The notes beneath the pieces were generated by a model. The model was given only the letters and a program-made list of their open reading frames with translations. It was not told the DNA's origin and did no database searches. Positions 21,626-34,462 of a DNA stretch of 64,000 nt are shown piece by piece. The translations under genes and the position numbers were made by a program. Positions within the stretch are counted from its first letter, which is position 1. Each line of letters starts with the position of its first letter. Source of the DNA: Miscanthus floridulus (taxonomy: Eukaryota > Streptophyta > Magnoliopsida > Poales > Poaceae); assembly GCF_019320115.1 (NCBI RefSeq), contig NC_089595.1, positions 112,298,461-112,362,460 of the forward strand. The letters run 5' to 3'.

Positions 21626-22900
21626 CCCGCTATCATCAGGGTTCGAATTGAACGGCATGGATTCTGCCCTAAGGGCATATGCCCTCCTCACATGAACCAC
21701 TAAACGTACATTAGGATGCGTGCACATCATACCGAACGTACGCGTCCTACAAAACAAACAACCATGTATACCAAAAACAGCTAAAGCAAGGAGATTGTAA
21801 TGCTCAGGCCAAAAAAAAAATGGGAATTTTGTCTCCGAGACATCACAAAGTGATGGTTTTGTATACAACGCACTCAATTCTTTGATTTAGGCATGTAGAC
21901 ACCACGAAACAAGAGACTTTGGGGGTAACACACTGGCCCCATTAAAATAAGCGTTCGCTGCCTCGTTGTCACACATGTGCCAATACCTAATCCATGCTAA
22001 AGGTCGATCCTCTATAAAAAAGATGGCAAAATCTGTTACCGCAAAAAATGGAATGACTTTTCTTAGACGAAAGAAAAAAATGTAATGGCTTAACACAGGT
22101 CTATACTTTTTTTTAATCAAAATTCAGTCTACTAGTCAAACGATTTCATAAGTGATCCTGATTCTTTGTGCAAAACTTTTCTTAAGAGAGTTTATATTTG
22201 TCTATGAAAATTTGGATCCACACTAAGTGGTTCCTTAGTGTCATCTTAGAGATACTGAGAGGGGTTTTAAGACTTGAAAATAGCTTCATAATAGACTAAG
22301 GGTAGAGTAGTCATTTTACCATGCCCTCTCTCTCCTCCTAGGCTGGATAAGCCTCTGTGCAGAGTCAGATTTTTACGGTGTAATCCAGGCCTTTTTTTAA
22401 TGTGAGCGGTGTGTGCTATGCAAAGTCTGATTTTTACGGTGTCCATCAACCTAAAATAATCATTTGCAGTGTGGCAAACAAAACCAATATTTTGGAGTGT
22501 CCCATAACACAAATGGCCCAAAAAAACACACGCAACATAGATCGCTGCATTTAAAGTTTCACCAGCCGAACATAATTAGCATGTTTTAAGTTACTACAGG
22601 AGCAACGTCAAATGTTCAGACGATCACTTATTTGCCTTTAGTGAACTGCAAATCGATATTTCAAAAGATTCCACAAAAGGTTCCACACGATGAGCCGATG
22701 CTGCTCGAAGATGGTCACAGCTTCATGTCAGGAACAACCGATGCCCATCCTGACTCGTGAGAATCCCGATGTCCAGGTTAGCTTGCACGCATCCTGATAA
22801 ACATCTAGTGGTGCATATAAGGGGGGGCACATTGTGGCAGAACCGTCTGAATAACACATCTTCGGAGGCGCTCGTTTTCCACCAGACACTAAGCACCCCG
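21626..22900. repeat. Diverged inverted repeat pair (about 21630-21740 and 22765-22860)
   Basis: On the plus strand 22785-22860 reads GCACGCATCCTGATAAACAT, later GGTGCATATAAGGGGGGG and GCAGAACCGTCTGAA. The reverse complement of 21660-21735 reads GCACGCATCCTAATGTACG, GGTTCATGTGAGGAGGGC and GCAGAATCCATGCC. They look like diverged ends of one element of about 1.2 kb. The interior holds no coding sequence, but TCTGATTTTTACGGTGT occurs twice near 22365 and 22425. Confidence 0.5.
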
Positions 22901-22929
22901 AAAGCAAGCTACATCGGACGAATTCCGTC

Positions 22930-24130
22930 GAGCACACCCTAAGGGAGAACTTGAATAATCCACGTTTTCCCTCTATGATCCAATAATGAGAACAAGTTTA
23001 CAATACTTAGTCCATTTCATACAACCAGAGTTCTTAAAAATAAATTATTACAGTACCAAGTTCAGTGTGCGGAATTTAAACAGCGGAATTACAATAAACA
23101 TCTAACGGTAGAAAACAAGGATCCATCTGTGCCCACCAGAAGAATCCTCCACACAACAGCTACTCTTCAAGCTGCACATGCAACAGGATAAATAAACCCT
23201 GAGTACACAATATACTCGCAAGACTTACCCGACTAGTGGTAATAATTTCCCGACTCCAAAGGATATGATAAGCTTTTTGGGTTGCTGGGTTTCCTTTTTA
23301 CGAAAAGCAATACTAGTAGTGAATCCTTATGTATGTTTCTTATTAGCAGTCATGATTAGTTTATTATCTAACCATTCTAGGTAAGCACATGTTCTACTTT
23401 CAAGCCAGAGTTGAGCAAACAGATCTATTTCACCATCTTTCATCTTCCAGTTCTTACTACGGTGCTAGATTGTAGACAAGCCGTACCGGATTATCCGACG
23501 ATTCGTGAATCAATGTGCCCAGCTGGGTACCCTGAAACACACGCCCCGCTTGTACCCTAGGCACAAGCAGGATCAACCCACCACTCTTCTGTCAAGGGGT
23601 CTAAGTCCCCGTCCAAACTTAGACTCCAAGCCCCCACACCTGAGTCCCAGACTCAGTGTGACGCTTAGACCTCCACTATCCCCGCCTCCAATCAGTCGAT
23701 CCGGAAAGAGCCGAAACCCACAACAAGAGAGCAACGAGTCTTCCCTGCTCCCATAAATAAGTATGTGCTCAGGATAATAAGTCTGTGACCTGACTAGAAT
23801 CTAATGCAACGGTCGGTCCTTAACCGACACGGACAGGAAAAATAGTGTAACCAAGTTATGCCCCGTTGGTCGTGGGACACAACCTCTTACACCCACCAAT
23901 ACCCATACCATATTCCTGCCCGGTCTCAATTTTTCCTTTCACCATTTTATCTCAAGAGTGATAATAATAATCACCTATTGTGAGTAACGGCAGGTTACTC
24001 TTGCTTCCAACCCTGCACGCGAACGAGCAGGCGAACGAGCGCACCCGTGGGGGCTCAAATCCTGCACGCGAGAGTGCCGACCGGACATCCTGACCAACCG
24101 GAACGTGTGCCCTGATCGACGCCTTCTGGT
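22930..24130. mobile_element. Retrotransposon-derived, unclassified
   Basis: Continuous non-coding sequence with phrases I associate with grass gypsy LTR/leader sequence, for example AAGTTCAGTGTGCGGAATTT, the C-rich stretch 23570-23750 and the CCATACCATATTCCTGCCCGG stretch near 23905. No terminus or protein domain is visible, so the assignment rests on general resemblance only. Confidence 0.3.
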
Positions 24131-25081
24131 GGCGGCGGGGTGCAGTGGTATGTCAGCGAGGAAGGAAGGAAGGGACTTTTTTTCTTTCCTTGTGTTCTAC
24201 GGAGTACACCAGAATTAGTTGCAGGTGGCGTGGGGTGCGCAACGATCTGTGGGCGAGGGACACGCTTATCGCGGAAGGCGTCGGTGAATGATTATTGTTT
24301 CTGTTTTTGCCAGGCACGATGTGGGCGTCGGCTTATTAGGAATGAACGGGGTGTGCGGGGAATTGCTGTGATAGGCGTGGATCGCAGGCTACGCGATGAT
24401 TTGCCAGAAGGCTCACGTATCCAAGGAACGTGGAGATTAACCGGGTGGACGAAAACTTTGGCTGCTTTTTAGTTGTTTGTTGAAGCTTTTACTCAATGGT
24501 AAAAGAAAGTTAAGCAAAGGAACTGTTGCTACGGTAGACTTGCAAAACCAGATTATGGAGCGATCGAGCCAATGCTAATCATCATTCAATTCAACAATCA
24601 TAACAGGAATACTCAGCCATCTGAATCTAATAGGATCATGACAGCTCAATGGAAAGATGGAACACATGCAATAAACATCAAATCAAAGTAACCAGAAGCA
24701 CGAAATCATGGCAAATGGTTGCGGTAACGATTCGATTTCAGGCACAGATAGTAAAGAACTTGAAACAGAAACACAGTGGGTTCATGATGAATTGTTGGAC
24801 CAACCATTCCCAAACCATTATCACGACAACACGCATCACATGGCCTCCGCGCGTATCTATCCCAAGACTCTTAAAGAGGCATGATTTTAGATCACACAAG
24901 CACTGGAGGCAATAACAAATAAAGAAACGCATCAGGGCAGGATGTGATTCACTAACAGGGTGGATGTTTGTGGAAGACAGAAGATGTTGGAAGCTCCACG
25001 TGGCAGTCCACAATCCTCCTCAAGGGCACAGCAAGACGACGAAGGCGATGGCGGTAGACGACGACGATGGTGACGCGCTAT
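24131..25081. other. Intergenic sequence, no gene recognised
   Basis: Short frames at 24140-24472 and 24649-24915 have no recognisable domain or splice context. No repeat structure was seen. Confidence 0.4.
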
Positions 25082-27052
25082 TGAAAGTTCCTAATGGCTA
25101 GAGGGGGGTGAATAGCCTAATAAAAATTTCTACAACAACACTTAACAAAATAGTTAGACACTTATGAGGCGAAGCAAGTGTTGCGCTAGCCTACTCAAAA
25201 TGTAAGCCACCTACCATAATTCTAGTTTAGATAGTGTCGATTCACACAAGAGCTATGACACTACCCTATGTTAGTGTGCTCTCAAAGGTTAACTAAAGAG
25301 CCACACCAAGCAAGCAAGCAAGCTCTCACAACTAGCTACACTAAAGAGCTTGACAACTAGTTTGCGGTAATGTAAAGAGAGTGATCAAGAAGATTATACC
25401 GCTGTGTAGATGAAGAAACCAATCAATCACAAAGATGAATAACAATGAAGACCAATCACCTCGGAATCAATGATGAACACAATGATTTTTTACCGAGGTT
25501 CACTTGCTTGCCGGTAAGATACTCCTCGTTGTGGCAATTCACGCACTTGGAGGTTCACGCGCTAATTGGCTTCACACGCCAAACCCTCAATAGGGTGCCG
25601 CACAACCAACACAAGTTGAGGATCACACAAGCCACGAGCAATCCACTAGAGTACCTTTTGGTGCTCTGCCGGGGAAAGGTCAAGAACCCATCACAATCAC
25701 CACGATCGAAGCCGGAGACAATCACCACCCTCTGCTCAACGATCCTCGCTGCTCCAAGCCGTCTAGGTGGCGGCAACCACCAAGAGTAACAAGTGAATCC
25801 CGCAGCGAAACACGAACACCAAGTGCCTCTAGATGCAAACACTCAAGCAATGCACTTAGATTCACTCCCAATCTCACAAAGATGATGAATTAATGATGGA
25901 GATAAGTGGGAGGGCTTTGGCTAAGCTCACAAGGTTGCTATGTCAATGAAAATGGCCAAGAATCATAGCTTGAGCCAGCCATGGGGCTTTAAATAGAAGC
26001 CTCCATCAAATAGAGCCGTTGGCTCAAAAAACGGGCTGACTGCGCGTCGATCGGACGCTCTGGTTCAATCGACCGGACACAGCCGGACGCTCTGATCGTG
26101 AATATCGGACGTGTCCGATAGGTCGACCGGACGCGTCCGATCTCTCCCAGACCACCACGTGTCCTGTTCAAGACAGGGTAGCCGTTGCAGCCCACACTTT
26201 CATGCGATCGGACGCTCAGACCGGACACAGAACTACGAATGACCGGACGCTGAGCCATCGAGTCCGGTCGAGTCCAGTAAGCCACCAGGCCAACCAGACG
26301 CGTCTATTGGAAAACGACCAGACGCTGAGCCTCAGCGTTCGATGGAGTACAGTAATCATCCATGCTCGACCGGACGCGTCCGGTGATACCGGACTGGACG
26401 CTGCCAGCGTCCGATCGACTGTACGGACGAACACTGTGTTTTCTGATTCACACCGGACGTGTTCGGTGTGGCGACCGAACACGTTCGGTCGTAGAGTTCG
26501 TCGCCAAATACCGGACGTGTCCGGTCACCATACCGGACGCGTCCGGTCACTCTGTAACCAGCGCGGCTAACTCCTCTTTGACTCTATCTTCTTCACCCTT
26601 GCTCAAATGTGCCAACCACCAAGTGTATCACCTTGTGCACATGTGTTAGCATATTTTCACAAACATTTTCAAGGGTGTTAGCACTCCACTAGATCCTAAA
26701 TGCATATGCAATGAGTTAGAGCATCTAGTGGTACTTTGATAACCGCATTCCAATACGAGTTTCACTCCTCTTAATAGTACGGCTATCAAACCTAAATGTG
26801 ATCACACTCTCTAAGTGTCTTGATCACCAAAATAAAATAGCTCCTATGGTTTATACCATTGCCTTGAGCTTTTTGTTTTTCTCTTTCTTCTTTCCAAGTC
26901 TAAGCACTTGATCATCATCATGGTATCATCATTATGTTATGATCTTCATTTGCTTCACCACTTGGAATGTGCTACGTATCTCATGATCACTTGATAAACT
27001 AGGTTAGCGCTTAGGGTTTCATCAATTCACCAAAACCAAACTAGAGCTTTCA
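25082..27052 (+). mobile_element. Probable solo LTR (1971 bp) with CCGGACGC repeat block
   Basis: It begins TGAAAGTTCCTAATGGC and ends CTAGAGCTTTCA, giving the inverted termini TGAAAG/CTTTCA with TG..CA. Flanking 5-mers GCTAT (25077-25081) and GCTAC (27053-27057) match at four of five, as for an LTR-element target duplication. A TATA-like CTTTAAATAG is at 25987-25996. From about 26036 to 26560 the sequence is packed with CCGGACGC and its reverse complement GCGTCCGG. There is no gag or pol inside, so I read it as a solo LTR left by LTR-LTR recombination. A truncated relative is at 9290-10332. Confidence 0.65.
26036..26560. repeat. Irregular CCGGACGC/GCGTCCGG repeat cluster inside the LTR
   Basis: Many copies of ATCGGACGCTC, ACCGGACGCGTCCG, ACCGGACGTGTCCGGT and close variants at irregular spacing, in both orientations. 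Several units are self-complementary. The homologous LTR at 9630-9900 has its own, differently arranged set. Confidence 0.8.
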
Positions 27053-28695
27053 GCTACGGCGAAGCATAGCCGGTGCGCGAGGGAGGGCGCGAGGGCGGAG
27101 GCTGGTGCAAGCGAGGGCGAGCTCAGCTGGCGAGGGTGGGCGCTATGGCGAGGCCACATGATTTATAGCAGAGGATTGATAGCAGTCTCTCTCTTTTCTT
27201 TTGTCTTAATTCTCTTTCCTTCTGTGTTAATTCTCTTTTCTTGGAGCAAGGCGCAGGGGAGCCGGGAGAGGCTCGTTGCCATGTATGCTGATGCATGCAA
27301 ACATGCAATGTGTATATGGATAGCACAATAATTTTCTACTTCCTATTTTGCCATGATTCCTCTATCACATGACAGACAATATTCAATCAAATGGGAGATG
27401 TAATCGGGCACTATTAGGAAAGTAGATCAATGCATATCAAGGAGAATGGCACGATCAATCTCAAGTGCACTGTGCATGATACATGGTTGTAGGAGAAATG
27501 TTTTTTTTCAAAAAAAATTATCTGCACTGTGCAGGTCAGGACAGCCTTAATTTTACTATAACATTTTTTTCGACAAACACTAAAGCTCATTTTTCCTCTG
27601 AAATATGACATCCCATCTAAAGTGCTTCATTAAAAAAACATATTGTCATGCATAATAAATTTATAGCATTAGAACTAACAACATTCTAAATATTTCCTAA
27701 GAGATTATTGTTTAACAGATACTATAACACCTATAAAGCAGATTAGCAAGAAGATCACACTTTTTAATACCAAAATTTGTGCATATTGTAGTAACCATAA
27801 AACATAGCTGAATTTTTTGGGTGTTAGGATGCGAGGAAGAAAAAAGATCTGACCCCTATAGGGCTCTGAATGAGACCATAATTTAACTGATTTTTTCGTT
27901 TCCCTTGCAGGAGTTGTGTGCCCTATGCATTTGTTATGTAAAAAAATACCTGACTAATTCTGAGACACAAATATTAACATTGCAGAACCCACTAAGGCAT
28001 AGGATGGAAGAACTTACGTGTGGAAGTAGGGTCTTCGTGGCTGAAGCTATTCCCTTGTCTAATGCATTCCTTTATAAATTACTGCATAATCATATCAGCC
28101 ATTGCATTATGCCTATAAGACATAAAAACTTGAACATCACTGGGAGAAATGTATCAATTATATTGCGAGTGCAGTGGCACATTATTTGTTTATAGGCATT
28201 TGAGGACAGCATTTGAGAACAGATTTTTCTCTACGGCGGGAATGTATGGACAGAGATAAGAGCCCAAATGGATAATACAGTTGTGCAATCAAAACCATCC
28301 AATCCACTTCTAAAACAAAAGAAGAAAGTAACACTGCTTTTCTCATCAAGTTGGCATGTTTGCTTCAAAATTGTAATAATAACACAGAGTGACATTTTAT
28401 TTTTCAATTTAGTAGACATATGATCTGCCTCTCTGAGCTCTCACCCTTGGACTACTGTAATTCATAGTGTATTTGTTTGCAGGGAAAATGTCCAGGGTTG
28501 TTCTCAAAGGACACAAAAATAGATCTAGGTATCTTTTGATTCAATTCCTATGTAATTCCCAGCTTCAGTCATTAGACAACACACCTCAATGACACAATGC
28601 TTAGCAGAAATTTGGCATGTAGCCCTCACTTAACTGTAACAAAAAGTAGGCATGGTCATAGAAATACAAACATAGATAAGCGCAAAAATGCATAC
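27053..28695. other. Intergenic sequence, no gene recognised
   Basis: AT-rich with scattered short frames. It includes a CAAAAAAAATT hairpin-like stretch near 27500. I looked for further exons of the epimerase-like pseudogene here, on the minus strand, and found none. Confidence 0.4.
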
Positions 28696-29167
28696 CAATG
28701 TAGCCAGCACTTTGAGGTCATGTTCAGATGGCTTCAGTATAATAAGGTCAACAGAAACTCTATTGCCGTTATCATCATGATTCAGTGATGGATGCTCAGC
28801 AATCAGGGTCCATATCTTGTTTCTTGCAAATCCATGTCGCTCCAATGTCCCAGAGTATCGAGGCTGCATGAAATTTTACGGCTATCAGAAGTCCCACAGA
28901 AATTTAACCACAAGACCCTCACAATCATCCATAGAGTATCGAGGCTGCATGAAATTTTACAGCTATCAGAAGTCCCATAGAAATTTAACCGCAAGACCCT
29001 CACAATCAGTCAGCCTATACATAAATTTGTACACCGTGGAAAATTTAAAATTACAGCATCGAAGTATGATCCAATAGCAAACGTGACAAGAATGGATCAT
29101 GCTGCAGCACCTGTGGGAAACACACCTACATGCCACCTCGCATCACGTTTGGTGGCTTGAAGATTGC
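28696..29167 (-). pseudogene. Glucose-6-phosphate 1-epimerase-like gene fragment (aldose 1-epimerase family)
   Basis: Two exon-like pieces read on the minus strand. The first (29167-29111) follows a CAG acceptor, ends at CAG/GT, and encodes AIFKPPNVMRGG, a stop, then VCFPQ; intact plant relatives have a similar AIFKPPKAIRGGIPICFPQ-type stretch. The second (28863-28696) encodes SGTLERHGFARNKIW, then VDLIILKPSEHDLK, again matching the family in the same order, and ends before GTATGC. The TAG in exon 1 sits where a sense codon is expected, and the end of the second piece appears shifted by one inserted base. The catalytic part and all later exons were not found. The enzyme interconverts alpha and beta glucose-6-phosphate, but this copy cannot encode it. 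Family assignment is from recalled motifs. Confidence 0.6.
28854..29008. repeat. Tandem duplication, 81-bp unit, two copies
   Basis: AGTATCGAGGCTGCATGAAA starts at 28854 and again at 28935; the units differ by a few transitions. The unit spans the splice acceptor of the second epimerase-like exon, so the acceptor CATGCAG/CCTCGATACT is present twice on the minus strand (exon starts 28863 and about 28944). Confidence 0.9.
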
Positions 29168-30780
29168 CTGCACGTCAGAAACAACAGACATGAAAGTGCT
29201 TTAGACCATTGGAGCAGATAGAAGGCTACAGGCCCACTACTGATCCTACTAAATAAGATGAGAAAGAGGAGGTCAGCCGCGATGATGCTCCCCTCGACCT
29301 GTACTCCAATCAGCTCAATGACGTCTGGAAGCAGGTTGGAGCCGCGATGGAGCTGGAACCGTAGATCAAGAATCAAATCGATCTGGAAGAGCTTTTGACA
29401 GGCTGTACCTAGGCCACCGCCACCGGCAAGGGCACCCACAGGCTAGGACGGCCTATTTGACGGCCTACCGGCTGCCCTCACTCGCGGCGCCCGGTATGCC
29501 TCTCGCTCGTACGGCCACATGGCACGACGGAGCAGTCGAGGATGGACCCCTCTTCAGCCAGCGGCGGGGAGCGAGTGAGTGGAGGCAACCGACTGATCAC
29601 CCTCTCCGCGAAGCTGCTTGGAGCAGGGGAAGAGGGACTCGAGCGATGGGAGCGGCGGCTGTCGCGGGCACCTGCGGGCGGGCGCAGGCACCGTCGGCGC
29701 GGCAACCTGCGGGTGGGCACGGCCAGCGTCACGGCCAGCTCCGGGCGTGCGCGGGCTGCGTCGCGGCGAGCTGTGGGCGACGATGGAGAGGCAGGCGGAG
29801 GAATCACGAGAGGAGCGGTTTCTTTTGTGCGGCGTGGAAGAATCGCACGCGTGCACAGACGGATAAACTAAAATAAATATCACACTAAAAAATATTTATA
29901 TTTTATTTATTTATTTTTTAGTTATAGGAGATATCGTAGAAGTCGTATCAAAACCTTTTTGACTATACCACCTGCAAAACTATTATGAAACTGAGCATCT
30001 TATTTAGGTAAAAAAAATCTACTATAAGACTTGTTGTATATTCCTTACCACTTTCTTACTGTATCATCTTTGCTACTTACTAATTGTGCACTAGTTCCTT
30101 GCCCGTTGCATCTATCCTTATATCTCGTTGATTTATGTTTTTAGAACTTTTTATTCTTATAAACCCAGAAGCATATCCGCGCGTTGCTGCGGGAATTACG
30201 AATTAGTGGATTACGTAGTACGATGATGTGAACAATAAAATGCTTATGTGTCTTGCTGACGTGGATATTACAGTTGCATATGCTAGTTGATTTTAATTGT
30301 ATGTGATAGTGCATTACCTAGTTAGATGGTTTGTATGTTGAGATAAATAGCTATCGAGGTTTTGCTTTATAAGATTATAAGATTGTTCATCGGTCAATAA
30401 TAAACTTCGCCTCGTGCATAAAAAGCACTAATTTTCTTAAGAGTCCAGGCGTCCTTTAAGATCTAATAATAACTCGGCCCGCGAACTAAAACGGACTCGT
30501 TCTGGGCCATCAGTTACATATCGAAATTTTACTAAAACTGGTCCAACCTATGCAACCGCTGATTCGTGGGCCGTGGCCCGTGGTGCGCGCGGGCCGCGGC
30601 TGACAGCAGGCGACTCTGACCAACCGATACGAGAGGGAAGCCCATGGCCATCATCAGTTTTCTGATGATGAGAAAACGAAAGAGGAAAGAGAAGCCCACC
30701 ACGTCCGTGACCGTGGTCTACCGTCTTCCATTCGGCGAGGGAAGCAGGGCCGTCCGTGAGAGGCTGATCTGAGAGCGTGA
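29168..30780. other. Upstream and flanking region of the epimerase-like fragment
   Basis: 29440-29870 is GC-rich and open in several frames with Arg/Ala/Pro-rich translations and no domain; it could be a decayed first exon. 29880-30190 is AT-rich. CACTAGTTCCTTGCCCGTTGC at about 30089-30109 resembles the reverse complement of a grass Helitron 3' end, but no partner 5' end was found. Confidence 0.35.
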
Positions 30781-32311
30781 CCGTGCCAAGCCGAAGCTCC
30801 ATGGTTAGAGCACGATCCGTGTCACCTTACAAGTGTACGTGGACCAATCGTAGCTTGCTCATTTACTACTGCCAGTAGAATGTGGAATCCTCGGACAAGC
30901 AAGAGATGAGATGGCAGTCCTGCGTCCGTCGGCACACCGTTCGTCTCTGCAACTGCAAGAACAACTAATCAGTGTGTCTGTCGTTTCACAAATCAAATTA
31001 CAGCCCGAGCAGTTGAGCCGTGCGCATCATCGCGTCCACGGCCGCCACCTCACCTCTCCGCCTTGACGCAGATCGGTCGCGTATAAATTCCCCTGGCAGC
31101 ATGGCACGCTAGCCACCGGGTCAGTTAATGCCAGCCACGACTTTGGTCCGAAAGGGAGCAGCACATCAATAGTACGTGTGGCGAGTCAAAACCCCTCGGA
31201 CAGCACGGCTCAATCATTAAGCCCGTCAGCTCCCGTGCCTGCCTGCGTGGCCTTCCGCCGGGACGCCACGTCGCCAACGCCGGCTGCTTGCCTACACACA
31301 ATCACGGGCAGGCTCCATCCATCAATCCATCCGGTCACCGATCTTTTAATATGAATCCTGCTACCAAAAGAAGGCGAGGTAACGTGTCCACGTCATCCGC
31401 TTTTTCTGACTAGATCGTGCGAGCCCCTGTTTTTTTTACAAAAGAAACCTCGAACTTTAGTCGAATCAACTCATAGTATAGACCTCCTCTCAGTTTTTTT
31501 TTCCAAAAAAGCCCTCGAACTTTACCGAAATCAACCCTCAATCCAGGCCTTTTAAATGGGCCGGCCTGCCTCCCGCTCGGGCCTATATATCGCCGGACCT
31601 GGGCCTTACTAGGTCGAATTCAGCCCGACGACGTTTTTATATTTTCCTACGGATTTATTATTTATCTAAAACGGTTGAAAAATTGTAAAGAACATAATAA
31701 AACAAATAAAAATAAAAAATGTCAAAACAAGTTTGTTGAACTCTACACAACTAGCACTGCACTGTAAACACATAACATCACATGGTTTAGTGTATTTTTT
31801 TTGCTATTAATGTGGATCTAGATTTCTCTAGAGTTTTCTATAAATAATTAATAGAGTTAATTTCTTTATTCAAATTGCTATGAAATTTTTTCGGTAGCTT
31901 ACCCCTACCACGCATAAAATAAAACGATTGAGTGATTTTATTGGCTTTACGATCCTATATATATTAACCCACGTATGAATAACATTCTATCAATTATAGT
32001 AATATAGCGCAAAAAACAAGCATAGTTAACGAACCCCGGTGTAACAAGTTCACCAAACCTAAACAGGTGCGCATAGCTCAGTTTGTAAATTTAAATAATA
32101 CTGGCTCTGCTGCATCATTGTTACATGCTCCCATTCTTGAATAATTTGGTCAATCAGAGTTCAATACTAGGAACTGCGGCATACAATATATAATCAGCTG
32201 CAATCTATTGGAATGACCCGTTCCCCTAACATTGACCTTTTCCGGAAATACAACAAGCAAACCAATACTTGTACCTAAGTTCTTTTTCAAATAAATTATC
32301 AATTACTTAAA
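30781..32311. other. Intergenic sequence, no gene recognised
   Basis: A TATA-like GTATAAATT at about 31080 has no open frame behind it. 31430-31555 has two similar units (CCTCGAACTTTAGTCGAATC and CCTCGAACTTTACCGAAATC) of the type found in small MITEs. The rest is AT-rich. Confidence 0.4.
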
Positions 32312-34370
32312 TCTATTACAGTAAAATGGTCCACGTCGCCCGTTAGACCTTGAACCGTTGGATCTGGCCAAGACACGATATGGAACGTCCGATCGTGGAT
32401 CTGGTGGGTCCCCGTCCATAGCGCCCGGTAACAATCCTGTCGCATCCTCTCGCTTCGTCTTGAATTCTCGATTCGGCCTCGCCACCTCGCCTGCATTCGC
32501 GTCGCCGCCGCCACTCCCTTCCGCGCACGCCGGTCCGTCGTGCTCCGCTCACAGATCGGCCCTATGCTCCACCCTCCTCTGCTTGCCGCGCCGCAACCTG
32601 GTCAGCAGGACGCGACTGCCACTGCGAACTACAAAGCGCGGGCATCGCCCACCGGCGAGGCAGCACACTGAGCCAAGCGCACCGAGCCGCAGATGTAGCT
32701 CCCGACAAGGCGGGCGCAGCCCACTGACGAGGCAGTGCCGGTGAATTCTACGGCTGGAATTGCTGCTGCTCTGCCTATCGTCGCCTCTGCATCTCCAACC
32801 ACGGGTCACCCCAACTGAGTGTTCGTCGTATTGCCGCACATGCCGTAGCGCTCGTAGCTGCATTCGTGGGGTTGGGTTGGGTGCAGCCCTACCGTGCTAC
32901 AACACATCTTGCAGGTAATGTCTTCAGGCTCTGATGATGGACACTCGTCGCTCTCTACTCATCTTGGCATCTTGCCTTGCACGCGTTGTGACAGACCGAC
33001 AAGTTTGCTTCTTTCTTTCAGTTTCCAGCAAGTGTGCCCTTACACATATTTTGAATGGTTAAATCTATGTCATTTGCAAATCAAATTATTCTTCTCAATG
33101 TACATCATGGCTTGCCTAATTGTTTCGCAGAGTTCTAATTGATGCCTTGGTTCTTTACTTGACCCCTACCATGTTTGCAGATTTAAGGTCAGCTTCTCAC
33201 CTTGAGTCGATAGTAAGCATTCACAAGAGCCTCAGCCCTAGAGTTAGCACCATGGTCGAACAGCTGGATCCTCGTGTTCACATTCCTGGTACTTACCTTC
33301 ATTCTTACATAATTTGGACTTCTAGCATTGTTAATAACTAATGGCCTGTCAGAATAAGTGCCGATTAATGTGGCAATATTTTCTTTTTGTTGAGTTACAA
33401 AGATGGAATCTCATGGAACATCAGGACCAGGAAACAGAAGTGGGGTCAAGAAATCTAATGAGATGTAATCTTACATTCTAAGTCACAATCTCCTGACAGC
33501 CCTCGAGATTAGGATTGTGGCAGCAATGACCTTGAACGAAAACAGGTGAAATTCTATTATATCTTAAGTTCTTAACAGCCTCTTTTTTCTTTTCTTTTTT
33601 GAGAAGTTATTTAGAAACATACTTTCTGTAGACCCACCCTTAAATGTGTATTGCTCTGTCAGATAATAAGCACACAACCTCTTCAAACGACATTGAAAAG
33701 AGAGCCAAATGTAATGGATGACCATAACAGAGAATTGAAGAGGCAAATGATCAAATGATCAGTCATAATGTAAGAGTCATTTCCTGTCTGCACTCCTTTA
33801 TGAATATTTTTGAAATGCAAGATGCTAATATGATCTTGAACACAAATACAGAATAAACAACCATAGGTCCATGGTCAGCACCTGAAAATGTGAATTTTGT
33901 CATCCTTTCCAAGTCACTAAGATTGGTCTTGCAGAACTTTAATGTATACTTGAAGAATCTAATCCAAACTATAACTTACAATGTACTGACTCTTTGTCAC
34001 ATTATCTGAATGGGGAGCCGGTAGAAGCTGACCAAGCATGGAAATCAAATATTCAGCATGTCCACAAAAAATGCATTGAACAGTATGTTCCTGTTAACCG
34101 TCATGATATTTCTAAACGAACATGTACTTTCTATTTTCATAGCTGCATTTTTTGCTATACCTGATTGTGCCTTCTGATGGCACCTTTTCTCCTAATTCTC
34201 TAGACCATCTTCCGATACATAGCTCTGTATTTTACCTTTTGACTAAAATCTCTTATTATCTGTATTTATGATAAATCACATGACAGATTCATTTCTTCTC
34301 TTCCCTCCACAAGCTTGTTTAGATCAATATTTATATAAGGATATTACATTTTGACATATACACATATATG
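32312..34370. other. Possible decayed or captured gene sequence, not identified
   Basis: The block opens with ATCTATTACAGTAAAATGG and a GC-rich stretch (32400-32880), followed by intron-like AT-rich sequence. One exon-like piece, about 33181-33290, lies between TTTGCAG and GTACTT and encodes DLRSASHLESIV and then LSPRVSTMVEQLDPRVHIPG; I do not recognise it. There is no continuous gene model. Confidence 0.3.
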
Positions 34371-34462
34371 TCAGGTGAGTCATCCTGCTTTATACTTCTA
34401 GCCACTGTATTGTGACATTATATGCACGTCAGGTGAGTCATGTCATATACTTCTAGCCACTA
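34371..34462. repeat. Short tandem duplication (about 60-bp unit)
   Basis: GTCAGGTGAGTCAT followed by TATACTTCTAGCCACT occurs twice, starting near 34371 and 34429; the two copies differ in length by a small indel. Confidence 0.75.

Noticed and set aside
24140..24472. 110-codon frame
   Set aside because: No recognisable motif, repeat-rich surroundings and no promoter signal; cannot be supported as a gene.
30085..30120. Reverse-oriented Helitron 3' end (CTAGTTCCTTGCCCGTTGC)
   Set aside because: The first part fits, but the inner part diverges and no matching 5' end was found to the right; kept only as a note.
31195..31220. Possible miR171-related site (CACGGCTCAATCA)
   Set aside because: Only about 11-12 bases match and no hairpin partner or GRAS gene is nearby.
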